Source of the DNA: an uncultured Bacillota bacterium | GTDB taxonomy: Bacteria; Bacillota; Clostridia; Oscillospirales; Oscillospiraceae | DNA: 59,751 nucleotides | Reading direction: 5' to 3' | Assembly: GCA_947073765.1 (NCBI GenBank) | Contig: CAMTMZ010000010.1 | Location: 1-59,751 of the forward strand | Shown: one piece after another, positions 1-8,053 of the stretch | How positions within the stretch are numbered: the stretch's first letter is position 1 | Layout of the letters: each line of letters opens with the position of its first letter | The notes under the pieces: generated by a model | The model's input: only the letters and a program-made list of their open reading frames with translations | Told to the model about the DNA's origin: nothing | Databases searched by the model: none | Made by a program: the position numbers and the translations under genes

Positions 1-363
1 GAGAACGGCGAGGAGATCTGGGCCTTGGTGGGGGCGGACTTCGGTGCCATCACCGCCTACAGCTTCATGATCTTCAACCTGCTGTGCGCCCCCTGCTTCG
101 CCGCCATGGGAGCCATCAAGCGGGAGATGAACAATACCAGATGGACCGCTTTCGCCATCGGTTACATGTGTGTGTTCGCCTATACCTCCTCCCTGATCGT
201 CTACCAGCTGGGGGGACTGCTTACTGGAAGCGTCAGCTTCGGATTTTGGACGGCGGTTGCCCTGGCGGCTCTGGCGGCTGTCATTTTCCTGCTGGCCCGC
301 AAGGGGTATCGGGGCGAGGAGCCGCTTCAGAGGCTGAGCTCTGTGGCCGCCGCCTCGCGTTGA
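1..363 (+). CDS. feoB: Ferrous iron transport protein B, C-terminal end (partial)
   Basis: The window opens inside this gene; only the last 120 codons are present, reading from base 1. FeoB is the GTP-driven Fe(II) importer of the cytoplasmic membrane. The visible part is the end of the permease: a hydrophobic segment with N-L-L-C-A-P-C-F-A-A, the conserved cysteine-containing transmembrane signature of FeoB, then K-R-E-M-N and W-T-A-F-A-I-G-Y, followed by a final membrane helix (V-F-L-L-A type) and a short basic cytoplasmic tail. The stop at 361-363 is followed 26 bases later by a small FeoB-associated gene. The family call is secure from these motifs; the G-domain lies outside the window, so intactness cannot be judged. 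Confidence 0.93.
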   Translation, partial: ENGEEIWALVGADFGAITAYSFMIFNLLCAPCFAAMGAIKREMNNTRWTAFAIGYMCVFAYTSSLIVYQLGGLLTGSVSFGFWTAVALAALAAVIFLLARKGYRGEEPLQRLSSVAAASR

Positions 364-389
364 TCCGGCACGGAAAGGAGATGATGACC

Positions 390-539
390 ATGTCTGCCGT
401 ATTGGGAAATGTTATTGTGGCAGCCGCGCTGGCCGCTGTTGTGGTTCTGGCGGTACGATCCTTGTGGAAATCCCGTAGAGAAGGCGGAAGCTGTAACGGC
501 GACTGCATGTCCTGCAAAGGATGCCGTGCGAAACACTAA
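390..539 (+). CDS. FeoB-associated Cys-rich membrane protein
   Basis: A 49-residue protein with one N-terminal membrane helix (about residues 5-22), a basic stretch (KSRRE) and a C-terminal cysteine cluster with spacing C-x3-C-x2-C-x2-C. This is the layout of the small Cys-rich proteins found directly downstream of feoB in many Firmicutes; they are thought to help Fe(II) transport, but the mechanism is not established. Three in-frame ATGs (381, 384, 390) lie just after the Shine-Dalgarno sequence AAAGGAG ending at 380; spacing favours 390, though 384 is possible. It is probably cotranscribed with feoB. Confidence 0.85.
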   Translation: MSAVLGNVIVAAALAAVVVLAVRSLWKSRREGGSCNGDCMSCKGCRAKH

Positions 540-541
540 AG

Positions 542-1195
542 TCATCCACATCCCCCGGCTGTGCCGGGGGATGTGGATGATTCAACAAGCTCCGCCCAGG
601 AGACCACTTTGGTGCACACCCGCTCCAGCAGAGCGGCGTGGTGGCTGACCACCAACAGGCCCAAGTTGCGTTCCTCCGCCTGGGACAGCAGGAAGCTCCA
701 CAGCTGGGCCTGGGTGATCAGGTCCAGCATGGCGGAGGACTCGTCGCACAGCAGGAATCTCAGACCAGGCCCCAAGGCGCGGGCCAGACAGATCCGCTGC
801 AGCTCCCCGCTGGACAGCTCCGAGGGATACCGCTCCAGCCAGCTGTTCCGGATGCCCAAACCATCCAGAATGCCACGGTCCACCGGTCCGGCCTCATGCA
901 GGGTTGTCCCCAGCCTCAGAAGGGGGTCCACCGCCTGTTCTGGGTGCTGCCACAGCAGCTGCACTGGACAGAAGCCCCGGTATTGGGCGAGGGGGAGGCG
1001 GTCCAGCAGAACCTGGCCGGCCTGCGGCCTCTCCCACCCGGCCAGCAGCCGGCACAGGGTGGTTTTGCCCCGCCCGCTGGGGGCGGCCAGCCCAATCCGC
1101 TCCCCGGAGGACAGGGTAAGGCTCACGCCGTCCACCGGGGGAGGGCCCTTTTGCCGGGGATAGCGGAAGGTGAGGTTTTTTCCTGCCAGAATCAA
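542..1195 (-). CDS. nikE: Nickel/peptide-type ABC transporter ATPase (NikE-like)
   Basis: Second ATP-binding subunit of a dipeptide/nickel-family importer, 217 residues, acting on the cytoplasmic face of the NikBC pore. Visible motifs: Walker A A-P-S-G-R-G-K-T-T, signature L-S-S-G-E-L-Q-R (LSGGE with one change) and Walker B L-L-C-D-E-S-S. It is shorter than the usual ~260 residues because the C-terminal oligopeptide-specific extension is missing. The start is TTG at 1195, overlapping the TGA of the preceding gene by four bases and preceded by GGGAGGTG at good spacing; no in-frame ATG fits. It is the last gene of the larE-larB-larC-nikABCDE operon. Nickel as substrate is inferred from the lar context; oligopeptides cannot be excluded from sequence. 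Confidence 0.85.
   Translation of the reverse strand: MILAGKNLTFRYPRQKGPPPVDGVSLTLSSGERIGLAAPSGRGKTTLCRLLAGWERPQAGQVLLDRLPLAQYRGFCPVQLLWQHPEQAVDPLLRLGTTLHEAGPVDRGILDGLGIRNSWLERYPSELSSGELQRICLARALGPGLRFLLCDESSAMLDLITQAQLWSFLLSQAEERNLGLLVVSHHAALLERVCTKVVSWAELVESSTSPGTAGGCG
543..579. terminator. Convergent hairpin between feoB operon and lar-nik operon
   Basis: A perfect 16-bp stem (543-558 with 564-579) and a 5-nt loop lies exactly where the feoB operon and the opposing ABC-transporter gene meet; it overlaps the last codons of the latter. There is no clean T-run on either side, so termination efficiency is uncertain, but size and position fit a shared terminator. Confidence 0.6.
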
Positions 1196-1989
1196 AGAAC
1201 TGACACCTCCCTGTCAACGATAAGACCATTTTCCGGCATCGCCTGCCACAGGGCACGGCTGTAGGGGTGGGTCAGTCCCTCGCCGGTTTGAAAGAGGGCG
1301 GCGGGGACCTCATCCACTGTCCGTCCCTCCCGCAGGACCACAATCTTATGAGCCACGGTGCGGGCCAGCTCCAGATCATGGGTAATCAACAGCACCCCGG
1401 TTCCCTGTTCAGCCAGTTCCTGAAAGTGTGCCAGGACCCGCCCTGCGGTTTGGCTGTCCAGGCCGGGTGTGGGCTCGTCGGCCACAATGAGCCGGGGGCT
1501 GTCCATCACGGCGCAGGCGATCAGCACCCGCCGGGCCATTCCCCCGGACAGCTCAAAGGGGTAGAGTTCCTCCACCTCAGATCCCAGGCCATAGCGGGCC
1601 AGTATCTCCCGGCAGCGGGCGCGGGACATGCCGTCCCGCCGTCCCCGGCGCACCTGGGGCCCCACCTTCATCATGGGGTCCAGATAGGTAATCCCCTGGG
1701 GGATGAGGGAGATCTCCCGGCCCCGCAGGGCCCGGGCACGCGCTGGGGTAAGGGGAGCGCCATCATAGCAAATTGTCCCTGCAGTATGGGCATTTCGAGG
1801 GAGCAGGTGGAAAACAGCGTGGGCCAGCAGGCTCTTTCCGGCGCCGCTTCCCCCTACAAGGGCGGTCACACGCCCGGCGTCCACTGTCAGGGACAAGTCC
1901 GTCAGGGCGGACAGCGCTATCCGGGACAGTCCCCGCCCATATCGGGTGAAGGCAACAGACAGGTGATCTGCAGTCAAAATCGGCTCCAT
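1192..1989 (-). CDS. nikD: Nickel/peptide-type ABC transporter ATPase (NikD-like)
   Basis: First ATP-binding subunit of the importer, 265 residues. It carries Walker A G-G-S-G-A-G-K-S, a Q-loop, signature L-S-G-G-M-A-R-R, Walker B L-I-V-A-D-E-P-T-P-G-L-D and the H-switch L-L-I-T-H-D. The ATG at 1989 is preceded by AAGGAGG at ideal spacing; further upstream in-frame starts would run through the neighbouring permease gene and encode unlikely, proline-rich sequence. It lies 10 bases downstream of nikC and overlaps nikE by four. With NikE it should form the heterodimeric motor for nickel uptake; the metal specificity is inferred from the gene neighbourhood. Confidence 0.87.
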   Translation of the reverse strand: MEPILTADHLSVAFTRYGRGLSRIALSALTDLSLTVDAGRVTALVGGSGAGKSLLAHAVFHLLPRNAHTAGTICYDGAPLTPARARALRGREISLIPQGITYLDPMMKVGPQVRRGRRDGMSRARCREILARYGLGSEVEELYPFELSGGMARRVLIACAVMDSPRLIVADEPTPGLDSQTAGRVLAHFQELAEQGTGVLLITHDLELARTVAHKIVVLREGRTVDEVPAALFQTGEGLTHPYSRALWQAMPENGLIVDREVSVL

Positions 1990-1999
1990 GGCGTCCTCC

Positions 2000-2818
2000 T
2001 TAATCCTGGGCGGTGGCGGGGGAGAGAAGAAGGCGCAGCCGCTCCCCCGCCAGGGCGAACAGCATGACCGCCCCAACCAGAGACAGCCCCGGAAACAGGG
2101 CCAGCCACCACCGGCCGGTGGTGAGATAGCCCATGCTCTCCGCCAGGATGATCCCAATGGCCGGCTGTTCGGGAGACAGCCCGAAGCCCAGAAAGGTCAC
2201 ACTGGCCTCGTGAAGAATCGCGTGGGGAAACTGCAGGATCAGTCCGGTCAAAAACTGGGGCATCAGATGAAGGAGAAGATGGTTTTTCACCAGCCTTCCC
2301 CGGGAAACCCCCAGCCGCCGGGCCAGCTGAAGGTATGGCGCCCCCTTCAGCTGGAGCACCTCTCCCCGGATCAGGCGGGCCAGGGAGGTCCAGTGGCTCA
2401 GGGCCACCCCGATGGTTACCCCCCAGAGGCCCCGGCCGCAGGCGATGGAGATGAGGATAATCAGCAGAATGTGGGGGATGCCCATAACCAGGTCGGTTAT
2501 CCAGGAGATGAGGGCGTCCACCCACCCGCCAAACGCGGCGGCTGCCCCCCCTAAAACCAGCGCGGCGGCGGCGCTGACAGCGGCGGTGAGCCCCCCCACC
2601 CGCACAGACAGGGAAAGACCCGCCAGGGTGCGTCTGAGCATATCCCGGCCCATCCAGTCGGTGCCGAAGGGGTGGGCGGGGCAGGGGGGCAGATTCTTTT
2701 GGGCAAAGTCAGCCGCTGCGGCCCCCTCATACAGCAGCCCCCCCGCCAATGTGACGGAGCACAGGGCCGTTCCCGCCAGAATAATGAAAAACAGGGTGTT
2801 TCTGCGGCGGTTTTTCAT
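2000..2818 (-). CDS. nikC: Nickel/peptide-type ABC transporter permease (NikC-like)
   Basis: Inner-membrane permease of the DppC/NikC family, 272 residues. It begins with a basic N-terminus and a membrane helix, followed by the hallmark H-P-F-G-T-D-W-M-G-R-D motif near residue 50 that opens the permease domain, then about five further helices. The conserved EAA-like loop region (E-A-S-V-T-F-L-G-F-G-L) is present near residue 210. Its start overlaps the end of nikB (ATGA type), indicating translational coupling. It pairs with NikB to form the channel. The family is certain; the substrate is inferred. Confidence 0.9.
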   Translation of the reverse strand: MKNRRRNTLFFIILAGTALCSVTLAGGLLYEGAAAADFAQKNLPPCPAHPFGTDWMGRDMLRRTLAGLSLSVRVGGLTAAVSAAAALVLGGAAAAFGGWVDALISWITDLVMGIPHILLIILISIACGRGLWGVTIGVALSHWTSLARLIRGEVLQLKGAPYLQLARRLGVSRGRLVKNHLLLHLMPQFLTGLILQFPHAILHEASVTFLGFGLSPEQPAIGIILAESMGYLTTGRWWLALFPGLSLVGAVMLFALAGERLRLLLSPATAQD

Positions 2819-3801
2819 CCCTTGGCCGCCCCCCTCCTGATGCGGGGATCCACCACCCCATAGAGCAGATCGGCGGCGAGATTGCCTCCAAATACCAGGA
2901 CGGCGGTGATCACAGTAATCCCCAGCAGCAAAGGCAGATCTCCCCCCAGCCCGGCGGCCACCGCCGCCTGACCCAGACCGGGGTAGGAGAATACCTGTTC
3001 CACCAGTACGGAGCCCCCGATGATCTCTCCGATGGAGGCAAACTGCAGCGTTATGGCGGGTAAGGTCACGTTGCGCAGAACATGCCGGATGAGAATGTGC
3101 CGCTCCCCCCGAGCCCGGGCGAGGAAAATGTAGTCGCTGTCCAGTACATCCACCGCCTTCTCCCGGGTATGGAGGGCGATGTTGGCCATCCCGGCAACTG
3201 ACAGGGTCAGAGCCGGGAGAAGGGCGTGAAGCAGCCGCTGCGGCAGTGTAACATCAGCCGCCGCCGTACCAATAGGGACGGCCAGCCCGATGGGCAGGAT
3301 GCCCAGCCAGACAGAAAAGACCATGAGCAGCAGCAGGGCCAGCCAGAAGGAGGGAGTGCTGGAGACGGTCAGGCAGGCCGCGCGGATCAGCAGGTCCGGC
3401 CACCGGCCCCGGTTTGCCCCGGCCAGTACCCCCAGGGTCAGTCCCAGCACCCCGGCCAGCGCCCAGGCGGAGAGCAGCAGCCACACCGAGGCGCCCAGCC
3501 GCAGAGAGATGACCTCGGCCACCGGCCGGCGGTAGAGAAGGGAGACGCCAAAATCTCCTCTCAGAGCGCCGCTCAGCCATGCCAGATAACGCTCCGCCGC
3601 CGGGGTGTTTACCCCCCAGTATTCCTCCAGCCGGGCGAGCTGTTCCGGGCTCATGGAGCCCAGGGCCGCCTGCCCGATATTGGTCTGGAGGGGGTCTAAA
3701 GGGGCGGCGTCCATCAGAAGAAAGGCGGACAGGCTCACCCCCAGCAATAGCAGGGCCATGCGGACTAATTTTTTTATGGTAAATTGCAGTCGGTGTCTCA
3801 T
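2815..3801 (-). CDS. nikB: Nickel/peptide-type ABC transporter permease (NikB-like)
   Basis: Inner-membrane permease of the DppB/NikB family, 328 residues. Features: an N-terminal helix with R-M-A-L-L-L-L-G-V-S, the periplasmic loop carrying L-D-P-L-Q-T, then five or more helices and the conserved V-E-Q-V-F-S-Y-P-G-L-G loop near residue 260 followed by the final helix and D-P-R-I-R-R-G. I chose ATG 3801, which overlaps the nikA stop (ATGA) and has GGAG about seven bases upstream; an ATG at 3813 lacks a convincing ribosome binding site. It is translationally coupled on both sides. Confidence 0.9.
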   Translation of the reverse strand: MRHRLQFTIKKLVRMALLLLGVSLSAFLLMDAAPLDPLQTNIGQAALGSMSPEQLARLEEYWGVNTPAAERYLAWLSGALRGDFGVSLLYRRPVAEVISLRLGASVWLLLSAWALAGVLGLTLGVLAGANRGRWPDLLIRAACLTVSSTPSFWLALLLLMVFSVWLGILPIGLAVPIGTAAADVTLPQRLLHALLPALTLSVAGMANIALHTREKAVDVLDSDYIFLARARGERHILIRHVLRNVTLPAITLQFASIGEIIGGSVLVEQVFSYPGLGQAAVAAGLGGDLPLLLGITVITAVLVFGGNLAADLLYGVVDPRIRRGAAKG

Positions 3802-5282
3802 TCCCAGCTCCATTGATCCACATTGTTGACGATGGACCACCCGTGGCCGTGGGGGTGAAGCTTCTGTTCGGCCACGTGCAGGCCGCCTCTCACCCAGTAC
3901 AGGTGATCCACGTTCACCAGCCACACCCAGGGCACGTCCCTGGCGATCTCCTCCTGGGCCTGCTGCCACAGAGCGTAGGACTCCTCCAAATCAGTGCAGG
4001 CCAGGGCCTGGTCCATATATGCATCCACGGCTTTGCTTGAGTAGAGGACGTATTGGGTGGGGCCGGAATGATGCAGATTATACAGCTCCATAGGCGTATG
4101 GGTCCCCCAGCCCCAAATCAGGGGATTGTATCGGGCGTCATCATAGGCGGTGTCCCAGCCCACCCCTTTGATGTCCGCCTCGATGCCCAGTTCACCCAGC
4201 TGATTGGCCAGCTCGGCGGCCAGCCCCTGGCGGACAGAGTCTCCGGCGGGATAGTGGACCGTCAGGCTGATTCCCTTCCCGTTCAGAACGGCCCTGCTTC
4301 CCTCCGGATCATACGCCACCTCGCTGACCGGATTATACCAGGGCAATTCGTCGCACACGCTGTAGGCGGGAGTGCCGTAGCCGTTGAGGACATGGTCGAT
4401 CATGGCCTGACGGTCAATTCCACGGTTGATCGCTGCCCGGACAGCGGGGGCGTCCAAAGGACTGCCATCGGCAAGGGCGATATTGATCCCCCGATTGTCC
4501 ACCGTCCGGACGGACAGCAGGGAGAAGCCGTTCACGCCCTGGTCGGAGTAGGCGGCGGAGGTGTAAGCCAGGTCGGCCTGGCCCGCCTGGACGGCCAGAA
4601 AGGCGGCGTCCTCCTCCATAAACAGGATAGTTACCTGCTCCATCCGGGGCTGGGCCCCGTAGTAGGCCGGATTTGCCTCCAGAATGACCTGCTGGCCCCT
4701 GTCCCACTGCTGCAAAATGTACCGCCCGGAGCCGATGGGGTTTGCGCCGTAGCTGGCCGGATCGTAGGAATGCTCCGGGAGGATACCCGTGATGGCCATG
4801 GTGTAGGGCCAGATGGAAAAGGGCCGGGTCATGTGAAATAGGACGGTAGTCCCGTCTGCGGCCTCGGCGTAGTCCAGCATGGTGAAGTCGCTGACCGAGC
4901 TGGCGGCTTTCACCGTATTATAGGTGAAGGCCACGTCCTCCGCGGTGAGAGGCTCCCCATCGGTAAACTTCACATCATCCCGGATTTTTACCGTCCATGT
5001 CAGGCCGTCTCCGCTGACTTCCATAGAGTCAGCCAGGTCATAGCCGATGGTCAGATCGGCGTTGGTCACCGTCAGGGTGGACTGAATCAGCGGCTCGTGG
5101 ACATGCTCGCCCGCCCCCCAGCCGAAGGCGGGGTCGAAGCCCGCCGCCGGCTCCGCGGTGGTGGGAAGAACTACCGTCAGCGGTTTGGATGTCCCAGGAT
5201 CAGGAGAAAAGGTCCCCACTGGCCTGTGTTGACAGCCGGCCAGCAGAGAGAGGGCAAAAAGAAGAAACAGCGTTTTTTTCAT
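3798..5282 (-). CDS. nikA: Nickel/peptide-type ABC transporter substrate-binding lipoprotein (NikA-like)
   Basis: Extracytoplasmic solute-binding protein of family 5 (SBP_bac_5), 494 residues. The N-terminus is a lipoprotein signal with lipobox L-A-G-C at residues 14-17, so the mature protein is tethered through Cys17. Family motifs follow: E-P-L-I-Q near residue 70, the T-W-T-V-K-I-R-D-D-V-K-F-T-D-G-E-P segment, A-E-D-V-A-F-T-Y, and Y-V-L-Y-S-S near the end. The ATG at 5282 has GGGAGGT upstream. It follows larC by 41 bases. The operon position makes nickel, free or chelated, the most likely ligand; residue-level evidence for nickel over peptide is not visible. Confidence 0.88.
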   Translation of the reverse strand: MKKTLFLLFALSLLAGCQHRPVGTFSPDPGTSKPLTVVLPTTAEPAAGFDPAFGWGAGEHVHEPLIQSTLTVTNADLTIGYDLADSMEVSGDGLTWTVKIRDDVKFTDGEPLTAEDVAFTYNTVKAASSVSDFTMLDYAEAADGTTVLFHMTRPFSIWPYTMAITGILPEHSYDPASYGANPIGSGRYILQQWDRGQQVILEANPAYYGAQPRMEQVTILFMEEDAAFLAVQAGQADLAYTSAAYSDQGVNGFSLLSVRTVDNRGINIALADGSPLDAPAVRAAINRGIDRQAMIDHVLNGYGTPAYSVCDELPWYNPVSEVAYDPEGSRAVLNGKGISLTVHYPAGDSVRQGLAAELANQLGELGIEADIKGVGWDTAYDDARYNPLIWGWGTHTPMELYNLHHSGPTQYVLYSSKAVDAYMDQALACTDLEESYALWQQAQEEIARDVPWVWLVNVDHLYWVRGGLHVAEQKLHPHGHGWSIVNNVDQWSWE

Positions 5283-5323
5283 AGAGACCTCCCGGTTGAG
5301 GCGGCTGGGGGCCGCCCGCGGTG

Positions 5324-6529
5324 TCATTGCGCGTCCATCTGCCCCGTTGCCGCCTCAAGCACGGCCTGATAGGGCAGGTTGTTTGACCTGGCCAGGGCGG
5401 CGGCATCCTCAAACTCCGGCTTGGCGCGGGTCACGCCGAACCCCTGGGCCAGCTTCACCCGCACCGGGCCCCAGGGGGTCTGGACCTGGCCCGCGCCGGG
5501 GGTGAGAAAATATTTCCCGCACCGCCGGGCCCGCAGGCCGATGGTAGTGGTCTGGGCCAGAATATGCCGGGCGGTTTCCAGCTCACGTTCCGGCTCGCAC
5601 AGCACGGTAAGCACATGGCCGGACCGGCCTTTTTTCATGGTGCCGGAGGTGGTGTACACGTCCAGCGCCCCCAGCTCCAGCAGCCGGGAACAGGCGAAGG
5701 CCAGCGCCTCGGGGGTCATGTCATCGATGCTGCACACCAGCTCCACAATTTCCCCGCGGTTGCCCTCCTGGCTCTCTCCCCAGAAGGCCCGGAGGCAGTT
5801 GGCCTGTTCAAACTCCCTGGTCCCCGTGCCGTACCCGATTTTCTCCGTGACCATGGGGGGCATGGGGCCGAAGGACTGGACAAAGGTTTTCAGCAGGGCA
5901 GCCCCGGTGGGGGTGCACAGCTCCCCGCGCACGGTTCCGCCGTAAACGGGGATGCCCGCCAGCAAGATAGCGGCGGCGGGAGCGGGGACGGGCATGATCC
6001 CGTGGGCGCATCTCACAGTTCCGCTGCCCACGTGGACGGGAGAGGCGGCGGTCCGGTCCGGACCCAGCATGTGGATGGCCAGACACGCCCCCACCACGTC
6101 GGCCACCGCGTCCAGGGCCCCCACCTCGTGGAAATGGACGTCTCCCACCCCGCAGCCGTGGGCCTGGGCCTCCGCACGGGCGATGGCGTCGTAGACAGCC
6201 CGGGCCTTGGCTTTTACTGCCCCGGGCAGAGCCAGGCTGTCAATGATCTCCCCGATGTGCCCCGGTGTGGCGTGGTGGTGATCGTGATGCCCGTGGTGGC
6301 CGTGATGGTGCTCATCCTCCTCCCGGCCGTGGACGGTTACCTTCATGTGGGTGCCCGCGATGCCGCCGGTTTTGGCGGGGATGGCGGCCACCTCCACCCC
6401 AGGCAGACCCAGGGTGTTCATGGTGTGGAGAAATTCTTCCTGCTGGCGTTTCGTCAGCAGCTCGTACAGCGCGGCTGTGAGCATGTCTCCCGCCGCCCCC
6501 ATAGAGCACTCTAAATATAAGGTTTTCAT
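5324..6529 (-). CDS. larC: Nickel-pincer cofactor biosynthesis nickel insertase LarC
   Basis: LarC inserts nickel into the dithiodicarboxylated nicotinamide nucleotide in a CTP-dependent reaction, the last step in making the nickel-pincer cofactor of lactate racemase (LarA) and relatives. This 401-residue protein has the family start M-K-T-L-Y-L-E-C-S-M-G-A-A-G-D-M, a histidine-rich segment near residues 75-92 (HHHGHHGHHDHHH) that probably stores or delivers nickel, and the C-terminal LarC2-like region with C-S-I-D-D-M-T-P-E. It is one uninterrupted frame, unlike Lactobacillus plantarum, where larC1 and larC2 are joined by a frameshift. The start overlaps the larB stop (ATGA), with GGAGGG upstream. 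Confidence 0.95.
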   Translation of the reverse strand: MKTLYLECSMGAAGDMLTAALYELLTKRQQEEFLHTMNTLGLPGVEVAAIPAKTGGIAGTHMKVTVHGREEDEHHHGHHGHHDHHHATPGHIGEIIDSLALPGAVKAKARAVYDAIARAEAQAHGCGVGDVHFHEVGALDAVADVVGACLAIHMLGPDRTAASPVHVGSGTVRCAHGIMPVPAPAAAILLAGIPVYGGTVRGELCTPTGAALLKTFVQSFGPMPPMVTEKIGYGTGTREFEQANCLRAFWGESQEGNRGEIVELVCSIDDMTPEALAFACSRLLELGALDVYTTSGTMKKGRSGHVLTVLCEPERELETARHILAQTTTIGLRARRCGKYFLTPGAGQVQTPWGPVRVKLAQGFGVTRAKPEFEDAAALARSNNLPYQAVLEAATGQMDAQ

Positions 6530-7284
6530 ACAATTCCCTCCATTTGGTTAATCATACTGGCCAGATATCCGGCTCCAAAACCGTTATCAATGTTCACCAC
6601 GCTGCATCCGGAGGCGCAGGAGTTGAGCATGGCCAGCAGGGCGGACAGTCCGCCGAAACTGGCACCGTAACCCACGCTGGTGGGCACGGCGATGACGGGA
6701 CAGTCCACCAGCCCGCCGATGACGGAGGCCAGCGCCCCCTCCATGCCCGCCGCCGCCACCACGCACCGGGCGTCCATCAGCGGCTCCAGGCTGGCCAGAA
6801 GGCGGTGCAGTCCCGCTACGCCCACGTCGTACAGACGGGTGACGCGGTTGCCCAGCACCTCGGCGGTAAGGGCGGCCTCCTCCGCCACGGGCATGTCGCT
6901 GGTGCCGCCGGTGGCCACCACAATGTGTCCAAGCGTCCTGCGCTCCCCGGGGAAGGCCACGGCCAGCCTGGGGATGGGGTAGTAGTCCAATGGGAGGCTC
7001 TGGGCCACAAGATCCGCCGCCTCGGGAGCGATGCGGGTGATCAGGACATTTTTGCAGCCACGCTCTCCCATGGCCCCGGCAATGCCGGCAATCTGCTCCG
7101 GAGTTTTGCCCGCCCCGTAGATGACCTCCGCCGCCCCCTGGCGAATCCCGCGATGGAAGTCCACCTTGGCGTAGCCCAGATCCTCAAAGGGCTCCCGCTT
7201 CAGCCGGGACAGGGCCTCCTCCGGGGTGGAGGAGCCGTCGGCCACCTGGCGCAGAAGCTGTAAAATATCGTGCCGGTTGTCCAT
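6526..7284 (-). CDS. larB: Nickel-pincer cofactor biosynthesis carboxylase/hydrolase LarB
   Basis: LarB carboxylates the pyridinium ring of nicotinic acid adenine dinucleotide and hydrolyses its phosphoanhydride, the first committed step to the nickel-pincer nucleotide. The 252-residue protein has the N-terminal helical region with Y-A-K-V-D-F-H-R-G-I-R-Q-G and E-V-I-Y-G-A-G-K-T, then a PurE-like C-terminal domain with V-A-T-G-G-T-S-D-M-P-V-A-E-E-A and P-T-S-V-G-Y-G-A-S-F-G-G. GAGGAGGT precedes the ATG. It follows larE by 13 bases and overlaps larC by four, as expected for a coupled pathway operon. Confidence 0.95.
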   Translation of the reverse strand: MDNRHDILQLLRQVADGSSTPEEALSRLKREPFEDLGYAKVDFHRGIRQGAAEVIYGAGKTPEQIAGIAGAMGERGCKNVLITRIAPEAADLVAQSLPLDYYPIPRLAVAFPGERRTLGHIVVATGGTSDMPVAEEAALTAEVLGNRVTRLYDVGVAGLHRLLASLEPLMDARCVVAAAGMEGALASVIGGLVDCPVIAVPTSVGYGASFGGLSALLAMLNSCASGCSVVNIDNGFGAGYLASMINQMEGIV

Positions 7285-7297
7285 GTGACATACCTCC

Positions 7298-8053
7298 TCA
7301 GTCCGCTGGGATCCTGGGCTTTAAGTCCAGGACAATCTCAGAAAAAACAGGGCCCAGGGCAGCGAGGATGTCCGCCCGCCGCTCCAGAACCAGGGGGAGC
7401 TGCCCCTGCGCCACCTGGAGCCTGCATCCGCCTGGACTCAGCCGCAGGCGGAAGTCCCGGAACCCCAGCCCGGACAGCAGCGCTTCCCCTGTCTCTGCCA
7501 GCTCCAGGTCCGCCCGGGTGATGGCCCGGCCGGCAGGAATCCGGGTGGCCAGGCAGGCATAGGAGGGCTTATTCCAGGTGAACAGCCCCGCTTCCCGGGA
7601 CAGCGCCCGGATCCGCTCCTTGGTCAGTCCGCACTCCCGCAGGGGGGAACGGACTCCCAGTTCGTCCAGTGCCCGCATGCCAGGGCGGTCTCCGGCGTCG
7701 TCGGAGGCGTTGGTGCCGTCCAGCACCAGGGGCAGTTCTGCCCCGGCCGCCCAGTCAATCAGATGGGAGAACAGCCGCCGCTTGCAGTGGTAGCAGCGGT
7801 CGGGAGGATTGGAGGACACCGCCGGATCATCCAGAACGTCAAGTTCAATCACTGTAAGCGCTACCCCCAGCCAGGCGCACAGCCGCCGGGAGTCCTCCAG
7901 CTCAAACTGGGGCTGAAAGGGGGTTTTGACGAAACAGGGTCTCAGATCCGCTCCCGCCCGCAGGCCGGCCCACAGCAGGAAGGCGGAGTCCACACCACCG
8001 GAAAAGGCCAGCGCTCCCTGGGGATTGTCCTGAAAAAACTGTTCCAGCGTCAT
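7298..8053 (-). CDS. larE: Nickel-pincer cofactor biosynthesis sulfurtransferase LarE
   Basis: LarE is an ATP-pyrophosphatase-type enzyme that activates the pyridinium carboxylates by adenylation and replaces oxygen by sulfur. The 251-residue protein shows the PP-loop S-G-G-V-D-S at 18-23 and the K-P-S-Y-A-C-L-A-T-R-I-P segment with Cys167 at the position of the sacrificial cysteine of the L. plantarum enzyme. It also has Cys87-x2-Cys90 (D-R-C-Y-H-C-K), absent as I recall it from the L. plantarum protein; this three-cysteine set fits the [4Fe-4S]-dependent LarE class that recycles instead of sacrificing its cysteine. It is the first gene of the operon; AGGAGG precedes ATG 8053. Confidence 0.94.
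   Translation of the reverse strand: MTLEQFFQDNPQGALAFSGGVDSAFLLWAGLRAGADLRPCFVKTPFQPQFELEDSRRLCAWLGVALTVIELDVLDDPAVSSNPPDRCYHCKRRLFSHLIDWAAGAELPLVLDGTNASDDAGDRPGMRALDELGVRSPLRECGLTKERIRALSREAGLFTWNKPSYACLATRIPAGRAITRADLELAETGEALLSGLGFRDFRLRLSPGGCRLQVAQGQLPLVLERRADILAALGPVFSEIVLDLKPRIPAD

Noticed and set aside
5324-6529. Programmed frameshift in larC as in Lactobacillus plantarum
   Set aside because: Both LarC1- and LarC2-like parts are in one continuous frame here.
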